Source: Aotearoamyces nothofagi
Lineage: Eukaryota > Ascomycota > Leotiomycetes > Leotiales > Tympanidaceae
Assembly: GCA_015345905.1 (NCBI GenBank)
Contig: JADDTR010000020.1
Coordinates: 310,001 to 374,000 of the forward strand
Length of the DNA stretch: 64,000 nt
Direction of reading: 5' to 3'
Below are positions 12,673 through 24,063 of the stretch, piece by piece. Position 1 is the stretch's first letter. Every line of letters begins with the position of its first letter. Under the pieces are notes generated by a model, which saw only the letters and a program-made list of their open reading frames with translations, ran no database searches and had not been told where the DNA came from. Made by a program: the position numbers and the translations under genes.

Positions 12673-14106
12673 TCAACCGCCAGCAATCTCCTGCTCTTCG
12701 TCCTCCCACTCTCCCTTAGCCTCCATGTCCTCGTTCAGCTCCATCTCGCCATCTCCCTCTAACCCCTCACTGTCCCATTCATCCACATCCATCTCATCAT
12801 AGCCGTCTTCGTCTTCATCCTGCTTCGCCCCCACGCCCTTGGCCTTCTTCTTCCGGTCCACATTCTCCTTCTGGATCTTCTTCCTCTCTTCTTTCTCTCG
12901 TCTCCTCTTCTCCCATATTTTGTCCATTTCCTTCAGCTCCTCTTTGGATTTGTTGATGTATTCGTGCCACATCACCTTTCCATTGCAGATGCCTTCTTCA
13001 ACCTTTGTCATTCGCAACTTCAACCGAGGGCCAAGTTCCACAAGCTTTACCGCACGCTTCTCGACGCCACTCGCTGCACCTCCTTCTTTGCCCTTGCTCT
13101 CAGCCGCCCGTTGCCGTTGTCGGGCTTTGTTTGAAAGAACTTTCCTCGTCGTACTTTCCAACATTTCAACTTCAGCATCAGTGTCCACTTCACTTCCTGA
13201 TGTGATATCCGTCATGTAGCCCTCACCACCTTCACCACCGATCATATAATCTGCTATATCTTCAAGCTTGCTTAGGTTAGGAAGGCCACCTTTGCGACCT
13301 TTGGTGGATGTTTGTGAATGAAGAAGCTTCTCTGCAGCATTAAGTCGGCGAAGAGGTCGGGAGAGACCTGTAGCTTTGGTCGTGATTGCGTAATGGCGAA
13401 GATTTATGATATACGTTCCTTCGTCTTCTGGCTTGGTGGATACTTCACGATTGAGGAGAAGAACTCGACGAATGGATGAGAGAGGTGTCGCTTGTGGAGA
13501 GATAGGTGGGAAGAGAGACTGGAAGATTGTGGTTGTTAGGGATTCAAGGTGACGGGGAATCCTATTCTTTGATTCTGTAGTACTCTCTGTAGCAGGAGTG
13601 GTGAAGTTGTTCATAACAAGCTGTAGATAATTAGCAGAAGTTCAGGAACGTTGCTCTAGGAGGTTCTCTACCAATGGTGCTGTTAGATATTCCTTTCCGC
13701 CACCTTTTGGGTGCTTCAAAGCCTTCTTAACATCCTTGCACAACGAGTATTTCTCTACTCGAAAATGCAACGTCGGGCCTCTTGGCGTAATTGCAAGGCG
13801 CATGTTGGTGTTTCCGGTCTCTGATCTCGAAAACAGCATAAGATGAGAGACACCTAATGGGCCAGCCATTGTGACATAATCCCTTAATCTATTCGATCTG
13901 CGCTCCTTCAGTCGAGCTGCGGTGTCCGGTTCCATCATCGCGCGTACATCCTTCACAAGCTGGCTCACACTCGGTCCAACCTCTCCAGCACCGATTCGAA
14001 TAACCATGCTTTTTGGTGAACGCGACACCTGGTTTGCGCTGACAGGCTTTCCTTGAGGATTGGATGCACCCACATGGGTGCGCTTTTTGGTACGTCTCCG
14101 TGCCAT
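12673..14106 (-). CDS. SSF1: Ssf1/Peter Pan ribosome-biogenesis factor (Brix domain), two exons
   Basis: Nucleolar factor needed for 27S pre-rRNA processing and 60S subunit assembly. Exons (minus) 14106..13672 and 13620..12673, joined over a 51-bp intron in phase 0; 460 aa. The N-terminus is basic (MARRRTKKRTHVG), followed by the Brix domain beginning at KSMVIRIGAGEVGPSVSQL and including LRDYVTMAGPLGVSHLMLFS, then GPTLHFRVEKYSLCKDV, which are diagnostic for the Ssf/Peter Pan branch. The second half holds NNFTTP, RVLLLNRE and YIINLRHYAI and ends in a long Lys/Glu-rich tail with acidic clusters (about residues 330-460). It is divergent to RRP3, another ribosome-assembly gene, over only 195 bp, so the two may be co-regulated. 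Firm. Confidence 0.95.
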
Positions 14107-14301
14107 TTTGCGTTGTGTATTTTGTTGGTATGAAAGTTCACTAGAAAAAGTTCAAGCTTTCGATAATTTCGAGGCAGCGATAAGTTTGCTAAGCCAATCA
14201 CCGATTAGCCCTCGATAAGTCGACCGATAAAGATTTGTTCGTTTACAAACTCGATAACTTCATGCGATAGATTTTCAAAGCTTTCACCATCTACTGTCAC
14301 A
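14107..14301. promoter_or_regulatory. SSF1-RRP3 divergent promoter with five CGATAA copies
   Basis: 195 bp between start codons. CGATAA occurs at 14161, 14178, 14213, 14225 and 14252, all in the same orientation, plus CGATAG at 14265. Both flanking genes act in ribosome assembly. The reading as a shared control element is inference. Confidence 0.55.
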
Positions 14302-15853
14302 ATGTCGTCGTCAACCAAGAGAAGGAAAATTGCAGGAGACGTCCCTACTGGAGCATCAAACTCCAAGAAGGCTGAAGTACTCGTACCTTCCAGCAACACG
14401 AGCAGCCCTGAACCAGAAACAACGGATACTGCCGCAGCAGAAGATACAACCGAAGAAGTAGTTGCGAAATCATTCAAAGACTTGGTATACTAACTTCAAT
14501 ACTTATATTGGCATGGCAGCCTGCTAACTCGTACGTAGGGCGTGATCGATTCACTATGCGATGCTTGTGAGTCTTTAGGTTACAAGGCTCCAACACCTAT
14601 CCAAGTCGAGTCAATCCCTCTAGCATTGCAAGGCCGCGATCTGATAGGTCTTGCGGAGACCGGAAGTGGAAAAACTGCAGCTTTTGCTTTGCCAATTTTA
14701 CAAGGTACATACGTCCTCTCATGTTCGTTAGGACATTGCTAACATACTTGCAGCGCTCCTTGATAAACCACAACCGCTTTTCGGGCTTGTACTAGCTCCC
14801 ACCCGTGAATTGGCATACCAGATATCACAATCTTTCGAAGCTCTCGGTGCTCTCATATCTGTACGATGCGCCGTTATTGTTGGTGGCATGGATATGGTGC
14901 CTCAATCAATTGCGCTTGGCAAGAAACCCCACATCATAGTTGCCACTCCCGGTCGACTTCTGGACCATCTCGAGAACACAAAAGGCTTCTCATTGCGTTC
15001 CCTCAAATATCTCGTTATGGATGAAGCCGATAGACTCCTAGATCTTGATTTCGGACCCATTCTCGACAAGATTTTGAAGGTTCTGCCTCGAGAACGAAGA
15101 ACATATCTCTTTTCAGCGACTATGAGCTCCAAAGTCGAAAGCCTTCAGCGAGCATGTTTAAAGGATCCTCTACGTGTCAGTATTAGTAGCAACAAGTACC
15201 AGACTGTTTCCACCCTCCTTCAAAGCTACCTTTTCATTCCGCACCCCCACAAAGATACCTACCTGGTCTACCTCATGAATGAATTTGCAGGCCAGTCCGC
15301 CATTATTTTTACGCGTACTGTCAATGAGACACAGCGACTCGCCATCCTTTTACGAACACTTGGCTTTGGTGCGATACCTCTACATGGTCAGCTCTCACAA
15401 TCATCACGTCTTGGAGCCCTTAACAAGTTCCGTGCTGGATCTCGCGAAATCCTCGTCGCCACAGACGTTGCAGCACGTGGTCTTGATATCCCGTCCGTAG
15501 ACATTGTACTCAACTACGATTTACCACCCGATAGCAAAACATATATTCATCGAGTTGGAAGAACTGCTCGAGCTGGAAAGTCCGGACATGCAGTTAGTTT
15601 AGTAACGCAATATGATGTTGAGATCTGGCTTAGAATAGAGGCCGCGCTAGGAAAGAAACAGAAGGAGTATGAGACAGTGAAAGAAGAGGTTATGGTCTTC
15701 AAAGCTAGAGTTGAAGAGGCACAACGTCATGCGCGGAATGAGATGAAGAACTTGCACGAGGATAGAGGCAAGAAGGGCGCAACCCTTAAGGGAAGGAGGC
15801 CTGTGCCCGGTAATAAGAGAGGTAGGGATGAGATGGATAGGGAAGAAGGCTAG
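14302..15853 (+). CDS. RRP3: DEAD-box ATP-dependent RNA helicase Rrp3 (DDX47), three exons
   Basis: Nucleolar helicase for 18S rRNA maturation. Exons 14302..14484, 14539..14704, 14754..15853; 482 aa. The disordered N-terminus (Ser/Thr/Glu-rich) leads to the Q motif ([14 protein letters not shown] and APTPIQ), Walker A AETGSGKT with Lys106, [37 protein letters not shown], then the second RecA domain with [19 protein letters not shown] and [10 protein letters not shown]. The VGGMDM block plus LLDLDFG is the Rrp3/DDX47 version rather than other DEAD-box subfamilies. The C-terminus is Lys/Arg-rich ([18 protein letters not shown]). Divergent from SSF1. Firm. Confidence 0.96.
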
Positions 15854-16336
15854 AAGATTGATCTTGGCTTGGTCTGCATTTTGCCATAAAAGCGTGGAGT
15901 AAAGGTCATTTTACATTATATTTTTAATTTTAACAAGATAATTAAGATCTCGATCATGTGCAAATACTCCGAATAGTCTAGATCAGTGTTGAACTAGCAC
16001 TCAATGCGGAAGTTTCTAGTTGAAGGAATCGAACCCTGGGCCGCTGATGAAGATTTATCCCAAGTCGATTAAAGCTTACGATATAGGTAGATCATAGAAT
16101 GCAAACAGAAGCCATGCAACGTATTTTGGGATTGCAAGTAAAATGACCCAACTGGTACCTCAGGTAACTGGTCTAGCGAGAGATATTTCCTCAAGCGGGA
16201 GGAGACTGCTTGCTGCATTGGGCCTAGGACTACTGCCGGAGGAGGATTGACGTACATTTTAAACTAGTGGGTCACACAATCTGAAAAATTTGCCTACCAT
16301 CATAATTGAAGATAAGGGATTTTGTTTCAACAAGCA
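15854..16336. other. Intergenic with a weak tRNA-like 3' half
   Basis: No gene. At 16022..16045 the minus strand reads GGTTCGATTCC inside a weak T-arm-like hairpin, but no matching acceptor or D arm is found; see rejected items. Confidence 0.4.
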
Positions 16337-16423
16337 CCCTTTGTAGCTCAGTTGGATTAGAGCATCGGACTGTAATTGAAAAGTGTCATCCGGGGGCCGG
16401 CGGTTCGATTCCGCCCGAAGGGA
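16337..16423 (+). tRNA. tRNA-Tyr (anticodon GTA) with a 12-nt intron
   Basis: Full cloverleaf: acceptor CCCTTTG (16337..16343) pairs with CGAAGGG (16416..16422) with discriminator A16423; D arm GCTC/GAGC; anticodon stem TCGGA/TCCGG; T arm GGCGG-TTCGATT-CCGCC. The anticodon GTA is at 16372..16374 and is followed by A37; the intron is 16376..16387, in the standard position between 37 and 38. An intron is the rule for eukaryotic tRNA-Tyr. A-box and B-box (GGTTCGATTCC) are intact. Confidence 0.95.
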
Positions 16424-16430
16424 GCCTTTC

Positions 16431-16435
16431 TTTTT
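16431..16435 (+). terminator. RNA polymerase III T-run terminator
   Basis: Five consecutive T on the coding strand eight bases after the tRNA-Tyr discriminator, followed by further T-runs up to 16456. Confidence 0.75.
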
Positions 16436-17081
16436 ATATTTTTATTATTTTTTTGCCTATAGCTTTAATATTAGATCGTTATGCGAATGAATCTTATTCT
16501 GTCCTAGTAGCCAGGGCTTGAAAGAGTTCACTTGAACCGTTTTTCTATTTTCTGATTTTCCCTTTTTATCCCTTCCCAAATCTCGGGAGAAACAAATTAG
16601 GGCGATATCAAAATTACACGTAGGAACTGATTGAACAACCGAACTCGTGGAACCGTAATTAATATTAATAGGAGCATATATTCAAGAATGGGTTCTGCTT
16701 ATTATTATTTACACCAAGCTACGAGAAAACGTGAAGTATCTCGAGCTTAAACGTACCTACGCGCCTACATGCAGGGTTATCGCCCATCGAGTTAAGCGAA
16801 TTAAGCGAGTCATTTGCTCGCTTGTGGTTTGGCTCATCGCGGAACAAAATCTAAATTCAACGCTCGTGCGACTGAACTAGACTCCCACTCGATTTCACAT
16901 TTCTCCAACTTCACATCAATCACCACCCTTGCGCATTCTCCAACTTCTAAAACACTCAACTACAGCATTATATAGCTATCGACGCGTCCCCGAGGCATTG
17001 CTATTGTTGGATGGTTGCAGTAGAGATAGTAGTGGGGTAGCTATTACTATTGCTACCGCGGGGTAGCAGACATCAGTCGCC
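16436..17081. other. Upstream region of BRF1
   Basis: About 650 bp. Contains a CT-rich segment around 16895..16960 and short AGCGA-type repeats near 16796..16830. No gene seen. Confidence 0.5.
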
Positions 17082-19286
17082 ATGGTTCGAGGCCCAAAAG
17101 TTCAGCCTCCTCGGCGTCCCAATCCTATCACACGCATGAAACCTATAAGACAGCCAACACCTATTGCACGACAAGCTATTCAGGGAGCAGCTAAAAGTCG
17201 ACGATTATGTCCGAACAAAACCTGCTCGGCTCCAAAGATTGAAGATGGCGTTTGCCAGAACTGTGGTACGATTATTGATGAGTCAAATATTGTGGCAGAG
17301 GTACAATTTGGAGAGAACTCGTCTGGTGCTGCTGTAGTGCAGGGTAGCTTTGTTAGTGCCGACCAAGGAACAGCAAAGAGTTTAGGGCCTGCATTTAGAA
17401 GAGCTGGCGGATCAGAGGATAGAGAGAAGACGCTCCGAGAAGGTTTGTTTGGTCCACTAACTGTTATTAATAATTACTAATATCTGTTAAAAGGCAAGAG
17501 GATCATGCAGGGATTCGCAGGAGAACACAAGATTTCAGAGTCAGTTATCAACAGCGGAATGCAGATCTTCAAGCTGGCGACTATGAACAACTTCATTCAA
17601 GGTCGACGAATGAACATGGTGGCGGCGGTCTGCCTTTACACAGCATGTCGTAAGGAAAAGCCATGTAGAGTAATGCTTATCGATTTTGCGGATTCCTGTG
17701 GAGTATGTCCCACCTCTTTAGACCATTTCAAAGATCTTGCTAACATTTAATAGGTCAATGTTTTCAAGCTTGGCCACTGCTTCAAAGCCTTGCATAATAA
17801 GATTACTGTTAGCAAAGATGGCATCATGCCCGTCTTGCCCGAGGACCTGATTTATAGATTTGCCACGAAACTCGAGTTCGGCATGGAGACTACCAAAGTT
17901 GCCGAGTCTGCTGTCCGCCTTGTCCACCGTATGACTGTAGATTGGATGGTCATGGGCCGACGTCCGTCTGGTGTCTGTGGCGCTTGTCTCATTATGGCAG
18001 CTCGTATGCACAACTTCCGTCGCACTGTAAAGGAGGTTGTATATATCGTCAAGGTCACCACTGCCACTATCCAGAAAAGGTTGGATGAGTTCAAATATAC
18101 CGCCAGTAGCGATCTCACGGTGGAGGAGTTCCTCAGCAATCAATTCTTAGAGTCATCTCATGACCCCCCGTCTTTTTATGAGAAATCCGATTCCTTCCAA
18201 TCTAGTAAGAAAATTAGGAAGCGGAAACGGCATCCACTCGAGCTCGGAGATGAAGAGGCCGATAACGATAATGAAGAACAGAGCCAGGAGCCTGACTCCA
18301 GAGAGACCAGTGTAGCGTCATCACGTGCCCCTGGTCTAGAAGCACCGCCGCAGGTCGAATATCTTAGAGATGCGGAGGGCTTCATTATTCCACCGCCACC
18401 TGCTCCGAAGGAAATTCCCATTGATCCATCCCTCTTTGAGGATACCGAAGACCCACGTGCACTCGATGCACTCATTGCTGAACATGGTGACGTTGCTCCT
18501 GACGCTTCAGGTTCACCCCCTCAAGAAGTTTCGAAAGGTAAAGGCAGCGAACGTACCGCTAAATTCGACATTGACGAAGACTGGGAAGCAGATGAAGCAC
18601 TTATCGAATCTGAAATCTCAGAAATGATCAACGATCCAAATACAATCGAGCATGCTAGGGCTTTTGCAACTGCCGAGCAACGCGCTCGTGTTCATGCCAT
18701 GGTTGCATACGCCAAAAAGCCCCAGATACATGTTCCAATGACGGCAGAAGTTCAAGATGAGGAGTTCGCAAATGATCCAGAAGTGGAAAATTGCCTCTTG
18801 TCCGAAGCCGAATCTGCCCTCAAGGAACAGATCTGGGTTAACGCCAACAAAGATTGGTTAAGAGAACAACAACAGAAGATCTTTAGGAAGAAAATGGCTG
18901 AAATGGGCCCTCCAAAGGCAACGCGGAATAGGAAAAAGAAGCCGAAGATTGGAGAGGGACAGACAAGTGCTGCTAGTACACCTGGCGATGCAGCTGTCCA
19001 GGTTTTGAAGGAAAGGTCCTGGAGTCGAAGAATCAACTATGATGCTATTAGAGGTATGTTCGATGGACCAGGAAGTGGCCTTGGGAGTGCAGCTACCAGC
19101 CGAGTTACAAGCAGAGCAGGAAGCATTGCGGCTAGCTCGGTTGCTGGAGGTAGCGAAGCCGGCGAGAGCAAAGCCGGATCAGAATCTAGTGCCCCTGCCA
19201 GCGAAGTGGGCAATGCTCTTCTTCCAGAGTTGGATGAGGAGGATCTCGATGATAATTGGGCTGAAGACTTACAAGATGATGAATAA
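17082..19286 (+). CDS. BRF1: Brf1, TFIIB-related subunit of RNA polymerase III factor TFIIIB, three exons
   Basis: Bridges TFIIIC, TBP and Pol III at tRNA and 5S genes. Exons 17082..17442, 17494..17702, 17754..19286; 700 aa. A basic, Pro-rich lead precedes the TFIIB zinc ribbon with Cys43, Cys48, Cys58 and Cys61. Two cyclin-fold repeats follow: the first around residues 120-215 (MNNFIQGRRMNMVAAVCLYTACR; FKLGHCFKAL), the second around 225-310 (MTVDWMVMGRRPSGVCGACLIMAARM). The C-terminal half has the Brf1 homology block containing NKDWLREQQQKIFRKKMAEM and WSRRINYDAIRGMFDG, embedded in acidic linkers, and ends in an acidic tail. A Pol III substrate, tRNA-Tyr, lies 660 bp upstream; that proximity is probably chance. 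Confidence 0.95.
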
Positions 19287-19937
19287 CTGCAATGGATGGA
19301 GTTTAGTTTAGGCACTTGGATCAGTCGGAATTTGAACAAAAACGCATTTGCTTCACTGGTGTTTACAACAGGCTCGACTGGCACATTCAAGATACCATGG
19401 GATGGAGTTGTTCTGGAGATAGACATAGCATATGACATATTACTTCAATTACTCAATAAATGAACTTTAATTTGACGTCTACGGAGCAAAAGGCTCCTTA
19501 TATCTACCCGAACACGAGGCTGCTAAAGCTGTGACAAAGCTGTAGCATTCATAATCGCCATAGGACTGAGTATATATGACCGTTGCTGAGCCCATCCATG
19601 TTACCTATGAATGGGGATACCTAGCACCAGCAAAACATGACGTTCTTGATACGCTTGCCGCGTATGGTAAGCGTTGAACACAGGTCACGAGACATGTCAC
19701 GTGTACTCGCTACTAACATCGATCATGAGATCACAAATCCACATATTACAGTCGTTGCTTCCAAAGCTCTTATATTTTCATAGGGAGGTCAACATCTACT
19801 TGCAACTTGAATACATAAGCTGTGGACAGTCAATGGCGTAAGATAGCGGTGCTGCTCGAATTTGATGCCAAGCTACCCAGTCTACGAATCGAGCAATTAC
19901 CCAACATCCAACAACAGTAATACCTTCAAACTTAGCC
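19287..19937. other. Intergenic, nothing recognised
   Basis: 650 bp between two plus-strand genes; carries BRF1 3' UTR and the PHD gene promoter. No further gene. Confidence 0.5.
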
Positions 19938-21689
19938 ATGTCACAGCCCACAACTTCTTCACCATCGAACGCGTCAAAAAACGGACATACAATTACTACA
20001 GAGCCCGTGGCAGCCTTCGGCGCAAACGCGAATTTCTCCCTTTCCTCAACAAGTGCATCAACAATGGCAGGCCCAGGAGCTGTCGCAAGCAGTAATGGCC
20101 CTAGCGGGGCATCTATATCGACCACAGAGAGCTCCAGTGGCCGCTTTTTCGTTGCACAACAGTTCTCTGCCGCTACAGAGATGATTCTTAAGCGTCTTCG
20201 TGGTGAAGGTGGACCGCTGAATCCATCATCACTGGGCTTTGGAAGCGTAGTCCAGCCGCCTGGATACGAGAATGTGCGCAAAAGTGTGCTAGAGGGAATG
20301 AAGACGTCTATGAGTTTGGACCTGCCACCGACTACTCCTATGTCCAAGAAAGCAAAGGCTGCACCTATCAAAAGCGCCATTTCTAGAACCCAAACACCGA
20401 GTGCCGGACCGAGCATCGCAAATGGAGCCGCGGGAGCAAAGAATAAGCATGGTTCTAGGGCGCCTAAGAACAAAGCTGGAACAAAGCGGAAGAGGGCCAA
20501 AGAAGACAGCGAGAGTGCCGAAGAGTCGGATGTTATGTCTGGTTTGGGTGGTGATTCAGAGTCTGATGGGTCAGGATCAATAACACAGCTACCTACACAA
20601 ACTCTGTCGGGCAGGAAGGTTGTTAAACCTTTGCAGTTTACACCTGCTGCTGTTGAAGCGCCGGCAAAAAGGAGGGCTACAAATAAGAGGACTGGCAGGA
20701 ACGCTGAGCAGGCATTGTGTAAGCGATGCGGAAGAGGTCATAGTCCGGCAAGCAACATGATTGTGTTTTGCGATAAATGCAACAATGGCTGGCATCAGAT
20801 GTGTCATGACCCAATGGTATCAGACGAGGCTGTCAAAGCTTCAACTCAAGAATGGTTTTGCAAGGATTGCTCAACAAAACAAATAAAAGTCCCAACAGCA
20901 AGCACTCCACCAGCTACTTCCAGAAGTTCTGAATATTCGGCAAAGAGTCTAGAAGAGGTTTGTTTTCTGTTTTGGCATTCTACAAGAACCCAATGCTGAC
21001 CCGTACCCCTGTAGAAACGTGCTTATCTTTCGTCATTCCCTCACCAACATCTCGTTTCTCTTATTCTCCACGCCACAACCTTGCATCCAGACATCCCAAT
21101 CCACCCACCGCCAAACGCAAGCAGTCAGCCTCAACCGGCTCCGCAATTTTCAACGCCACAGCAGTTTAATACACAGCGTCCTACTGAACGCCGCCTGAAT
21201 GTCTATCCCCAGCAACCATTCCCGCCTTCTGCTACTGCCACTGCCGGCCTCTTCAAGCGTGCTGAAGCAAACCCCAGTGCTCCAATTAACTTCATACGCA
21301 AGATTCAACCTAACCCTTCGACCCCATCCAAGGCCTTTGCGTCGTTCACTCAGACCCCAGCTGCTGCTGTTTTAGGTCCCAGTGCAGCTCCCAGTCCAAT
21401 GTTCCACCATGCCTCTTCGGCTCCACCAACCCTACCCCAGTCACAGTCCCAGCCTGCAATCAAGGAGCTGAAGGAGGAGGACGAGGATGACAGTAGAGAG
21501 TCGACGCCAGCTAGCCCGCCCTATCCAAGACCTGGCAACGGGCTGATGGCGAGGCTGCCACCCGACGATCAGGATCTGGAGTGGTTAGTTGGTGAAGGCG
21601 AGGATGAAGCTGCATTTAGTCACGTCGTATTTGATACGCATGGAAATGCGCAAAGAGTAAAGGAAAACGGTGTTACTCTTCGTTCTTAA
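19938..21689 (+). CDS. PHD-finger protein, two exons
   Basis: Likely chromatin reader. Exons 19938..20957 and 21015..21689 (57-bp intron, phase 0, GTTTGT donor); 564 aa. The first 85 residues are Ser/Thr/Ala-rich and disordered. A short ordered block, about residues 70-125, contains FFVAQQFSAATEMILKRL and PPGYENVRKSVLEGMKTSM. A basic nuclear-localisation-like stretch (KNKAGTKRKRAKE) precedes the PHD finger at about residues 260-312, C-x2-C ... FCDKCNNGWHQMCH ... WFCKDC, with all eight zinc ligands. The second exon is Pro/Gln-rich and ends with acidic patches and DQDLEWLVGEGEDEAAFSHVVFD. Specific orthologue not recognised. Confidence 0.85.
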
Positions 21690-22238
21690 CAAGCTAAGTG
21701 AAGAAGGACAGTATAAGATGTTTCATTATGGCAAAGCAAACACCGCGGGATCAAGATAGATCCGGCACTTTCGAAGTCGCTATCTGGCTTTATTATGCTA
21801 ATATTGTATGAGTAATGGGACGCGTGGATACAGTTATATAAGGGGTGTTTGAATGGAGTTGACTGGCTATGAGTTGGGATTATTTTCATGTACAATACGA
21901 CTATACAATATCCACTGGCAGTGCAGCATAGCTGCTTTATATACTATTACTATGAGAAATACGATTCCTAATATGGCACTGGTATACAACGCAGATCAAA
22001 GCCTAACGCCTTGAACCACACAGCCTGCATTATCTAGATATATTATGTGAACTAGCAAAGCAAAACCATCACCCCCATCCCTCCGAAACCGGTCCAGCTT
22101 AATCAAGGATTTACAAGAAAAGAAGAGGAAAGGAAAGTTTCCGAAAAGGTTCAACAGCGATCAAAGAACAGAAGAGAAGAGAAGTCCATCCCTGCCGTGC
22201 GGGCCTTCCAAGCACTGAAATGCAGCCTCCGCACCATC
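21690..22238. other. Intergenic between convergent genes
   Basis: About 550 bp of 3' flanks; no gene seen. Confidence 0.5.
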
Positions 22239-23642
22239 TCACCTTCTCAATTCCGCACTACACCTCCTGCGATCCAGTCTCTTAACGACCGCTCCGAGCA
22301 CCACTTTCAGAATGCCTTCGGCGCTCAACTTCGGCCGCGCGTCCGCCTCACCCGCCCTGTCTCCGCCCATCCACGTACAGGTGTCGACCATGTCTCTCAC
22401 GCCGCCATGCACGAGGTCCACGAGGCCATCGTCCAGCTCCCTCAGCGCCTCCGCGGCGCCCTCCTCATTGCCGACCTGGAAAAACTGCACGCCGACCTGA
22501 TGCGGCGCCGCCTCGAGCGCATCTAGCTTCTTGGCCGCCTCGAGAAGGACCGCCTCGACGTCATCCGAGGGCACGCCGTCCGTGACAGCAATGACATTGA
22601 GCGGCTTGACATCGTCGATTTTCTGCTTCTTCGCCTCCTCGTCGAGGTGCGCGAGGTAGGGTTTCAGGATCGTGCGAAGCCGCGTGCCGGTCGGCGTGCC
22701 GCCGCCTGGTCGGACGGCTTGGAAGATCTGCTTCACTTCGGCGACGGTTTTGACATTGCGGTAGCCGCCGGGGGCGATGCCGCTGCGTGCGTTGCCGGGG
22801 TCGGCAGAGATATGGTTGAGGAAGAAGAGTTCGATGCCGTCGGCGTCGCGGGTGACGATGGTGGGGAGGAGTTGCCCGAGGGCTTGTGAGGTTTCACGCC
22901 AGGAGCGGCCGGCCATGGAGCCGGAATCATCAATGAGGATGAGGGTGTCGAAGTGCGTGAGGAAGCTGTAGCGGTCCTCCTCTTGTGTTGCGGCTGAGAT
23001 GGCAGAGGGAGAGGGAGATGCAGCGCGAATGGCCGGTGACTCTGGTGGTGTGTATGAAGGTGAAGGGCCCAGGGTTGGTCCCGAGGCTACGGTTGGAGAT
23101 GGCGTGTAAGCTGGTGGCGGCTCGTTAGATGGAACTGTGAAGGCGTTCATACCGGGGCGATCTGTATGTCTTGTAAGCATGTGGCTCATTATCATCCCCA
23201 TTTCACCCCTTCGAAGCAGTTCATCCACCTCAGATAACAAATGTGAGAAATATAAATAAAAAAACTCACCAGGACGCCTTGTAGGCGGTGCAAAAGTCGA
23301 AGACATGCTAGGCTCGCTCCTATCTCTCGGTGAACCCGGTGCAGTCTGTTGGTTCTGAACAGTCAACCGATCCAAATCCACAGGCAGCTCTGCAGGGCCT
23401 CTGAATGAATTTCTCGGAGACTCAGGATCTGCATTTGGTGAACTTCTCGAGTTTGACGATCTAGAGCTATCCTTCCGCTTAAATGAGGATTTGAAAGCTC
23501 CAAACATACTGCTGTTACGCCTAGAACTTACAAGATCTTGGTTGCGGGTATGGTTAGAATTCGTGCGCTGGCGTGTATAGCGAGCTCCTTCAAAGCTCGT
23601 TGGGTCTTGCCATACTTGGCGCGTGCTCATGATGCCGTGCAT
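22239..23642 (-). CDS. von Willebrand factor A (VWA) domain protein, two exons
   Basis: Exons (minus) 23642..23270 and 23161..22239. The intron 23269..23162 (GTGAGT donor, CATACAG acceptor) is 108 bp, a multiple of three and free of stops, so the unspliced frame is also open; the segment it encodes (EFFYLYFSHLL...) is unlike its Pro/Ser-rich surroundings, so I treat it as an intron. Spliced length 431 aa. The N-terminal third is basic and Ser-rich (FGAFKSSFKRKDSSRSSNSRSS), then a PPPAYTPSP region with PPxY-like motifs, then the VWA domain from LTHFDTLILIDDSGSMAG, whose DxSxS is the metal-ion-dependent adhesion site; PTGTRL and AVTDGVPSDD complete it. First in-frame ATG chosen as start. Common, poorly characterised fungal family; binding partner unknown. 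Confidence 0.85.
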   Translation of the reverse strand: MHGIMSTRQVWQDPTSFEGARYTRQRTNSNHTRNQDLVSSRRNSSMFGAFKSSFKRKDSSRSSNSRSSPNADPESPRNSFRGPAELPVDLDRLTVQNQQTAPGSPRDRSEPSMSSTFAPPTRRPGEFFYLYFSHLLSEVDELLRRGEMGMIMSHMLTRHTDRPGMNAFTVPSNEPPPAYTPSPTVASGPTLGPSPSYTPPESPAIRAASPSPSAISAATQEEDRYSFLTHFDTLILIDDSGSMAGRSWRETSQALGQLLPTIVTRDADGIELFFLNHISADPGNARSGIAPGGYRNVKTVAEVKQIFQAVRPGGGTPTGTRLRTILKPYLAHLDEEAKKQKIDDVKPLNVIAVTDGVPSDDVEAVLLEAAKKLDALEAAPHQVGVQFFQVGNEEGAAEALRELDDGLVDLVHGGVRDMVDTCTWMGGDRAGEADARPKLSAEGILKVVLGAVVKRLDRRRCSAELRR

Positions 23643-23805
23643 CGTGGCTGGTAGATAGTGAATATGAGAAAGAGTTTGCTGGCAATTAGAAACCAATAAC
23701 TCTGATGTGGCAAGAGCTGTTTGGGGCGGGTATGTGCAGGTTTTGAAAGGGACACAAGTTATTATCAAGTTTTATGATGATAGGAAGAATGTGTATAGAT
23801 ATTCG

Positions 23806-24063
23806 TCAAGAAAGATGATACGTATCATCTTTTATATACTCCCATCCCTCTAATCGCCCTACCTGACTGAAGTCAGACTCTGGAGGTGTTCGCCTGGCCC
23901 GAGTCTGCCTATTGATCACCTCTGGCTCTAATTTACTGCGCAATTCCATTGCGGTATCAAGTGGTACGCCGGCGTGGATTGTAGAAAGCCCATTGGCATT
24001 ACTTTGGGACGCTTGATGTTGGAGTGTGCTCGAGAAAGCCCCCCGGATAATCGTTGTAAACAT
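23806..24063 (-). CDS. Possible small protein, 85 aa, unrecognised
   Basis: Open frame from ATG 24063 to 23806 on the minus strand, starting MFTTIIRGAFSSTLQ with an amphipathic, Arg-containing N-terminus, and a more hydrophilic C-terminal part (RQTRARRTPPESDFSQVGRLEGW). Nothing recognised. Composition is protein-like rather than low-complexity, but length alone does not prove a gene; it could also be one exon of a larger gene. Confidence 0.3.
   Translation of the reverse strand: MFTTIIRGAFSSTLQHQASQSNANGLSTIHAGVPLDTAMELRSKLEPEVINRQTRARRTPPESDFSQVGRLEGWEYIKDDTYHLS

Noticed and set aside
16000-16110. tRNA-like sequence on the minus strand with GGTTCGATTCC
   Set aside because: The T-arm-like hairpin has a mismatch and no acceptor or D arm pairs with it. 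At best a remnant.
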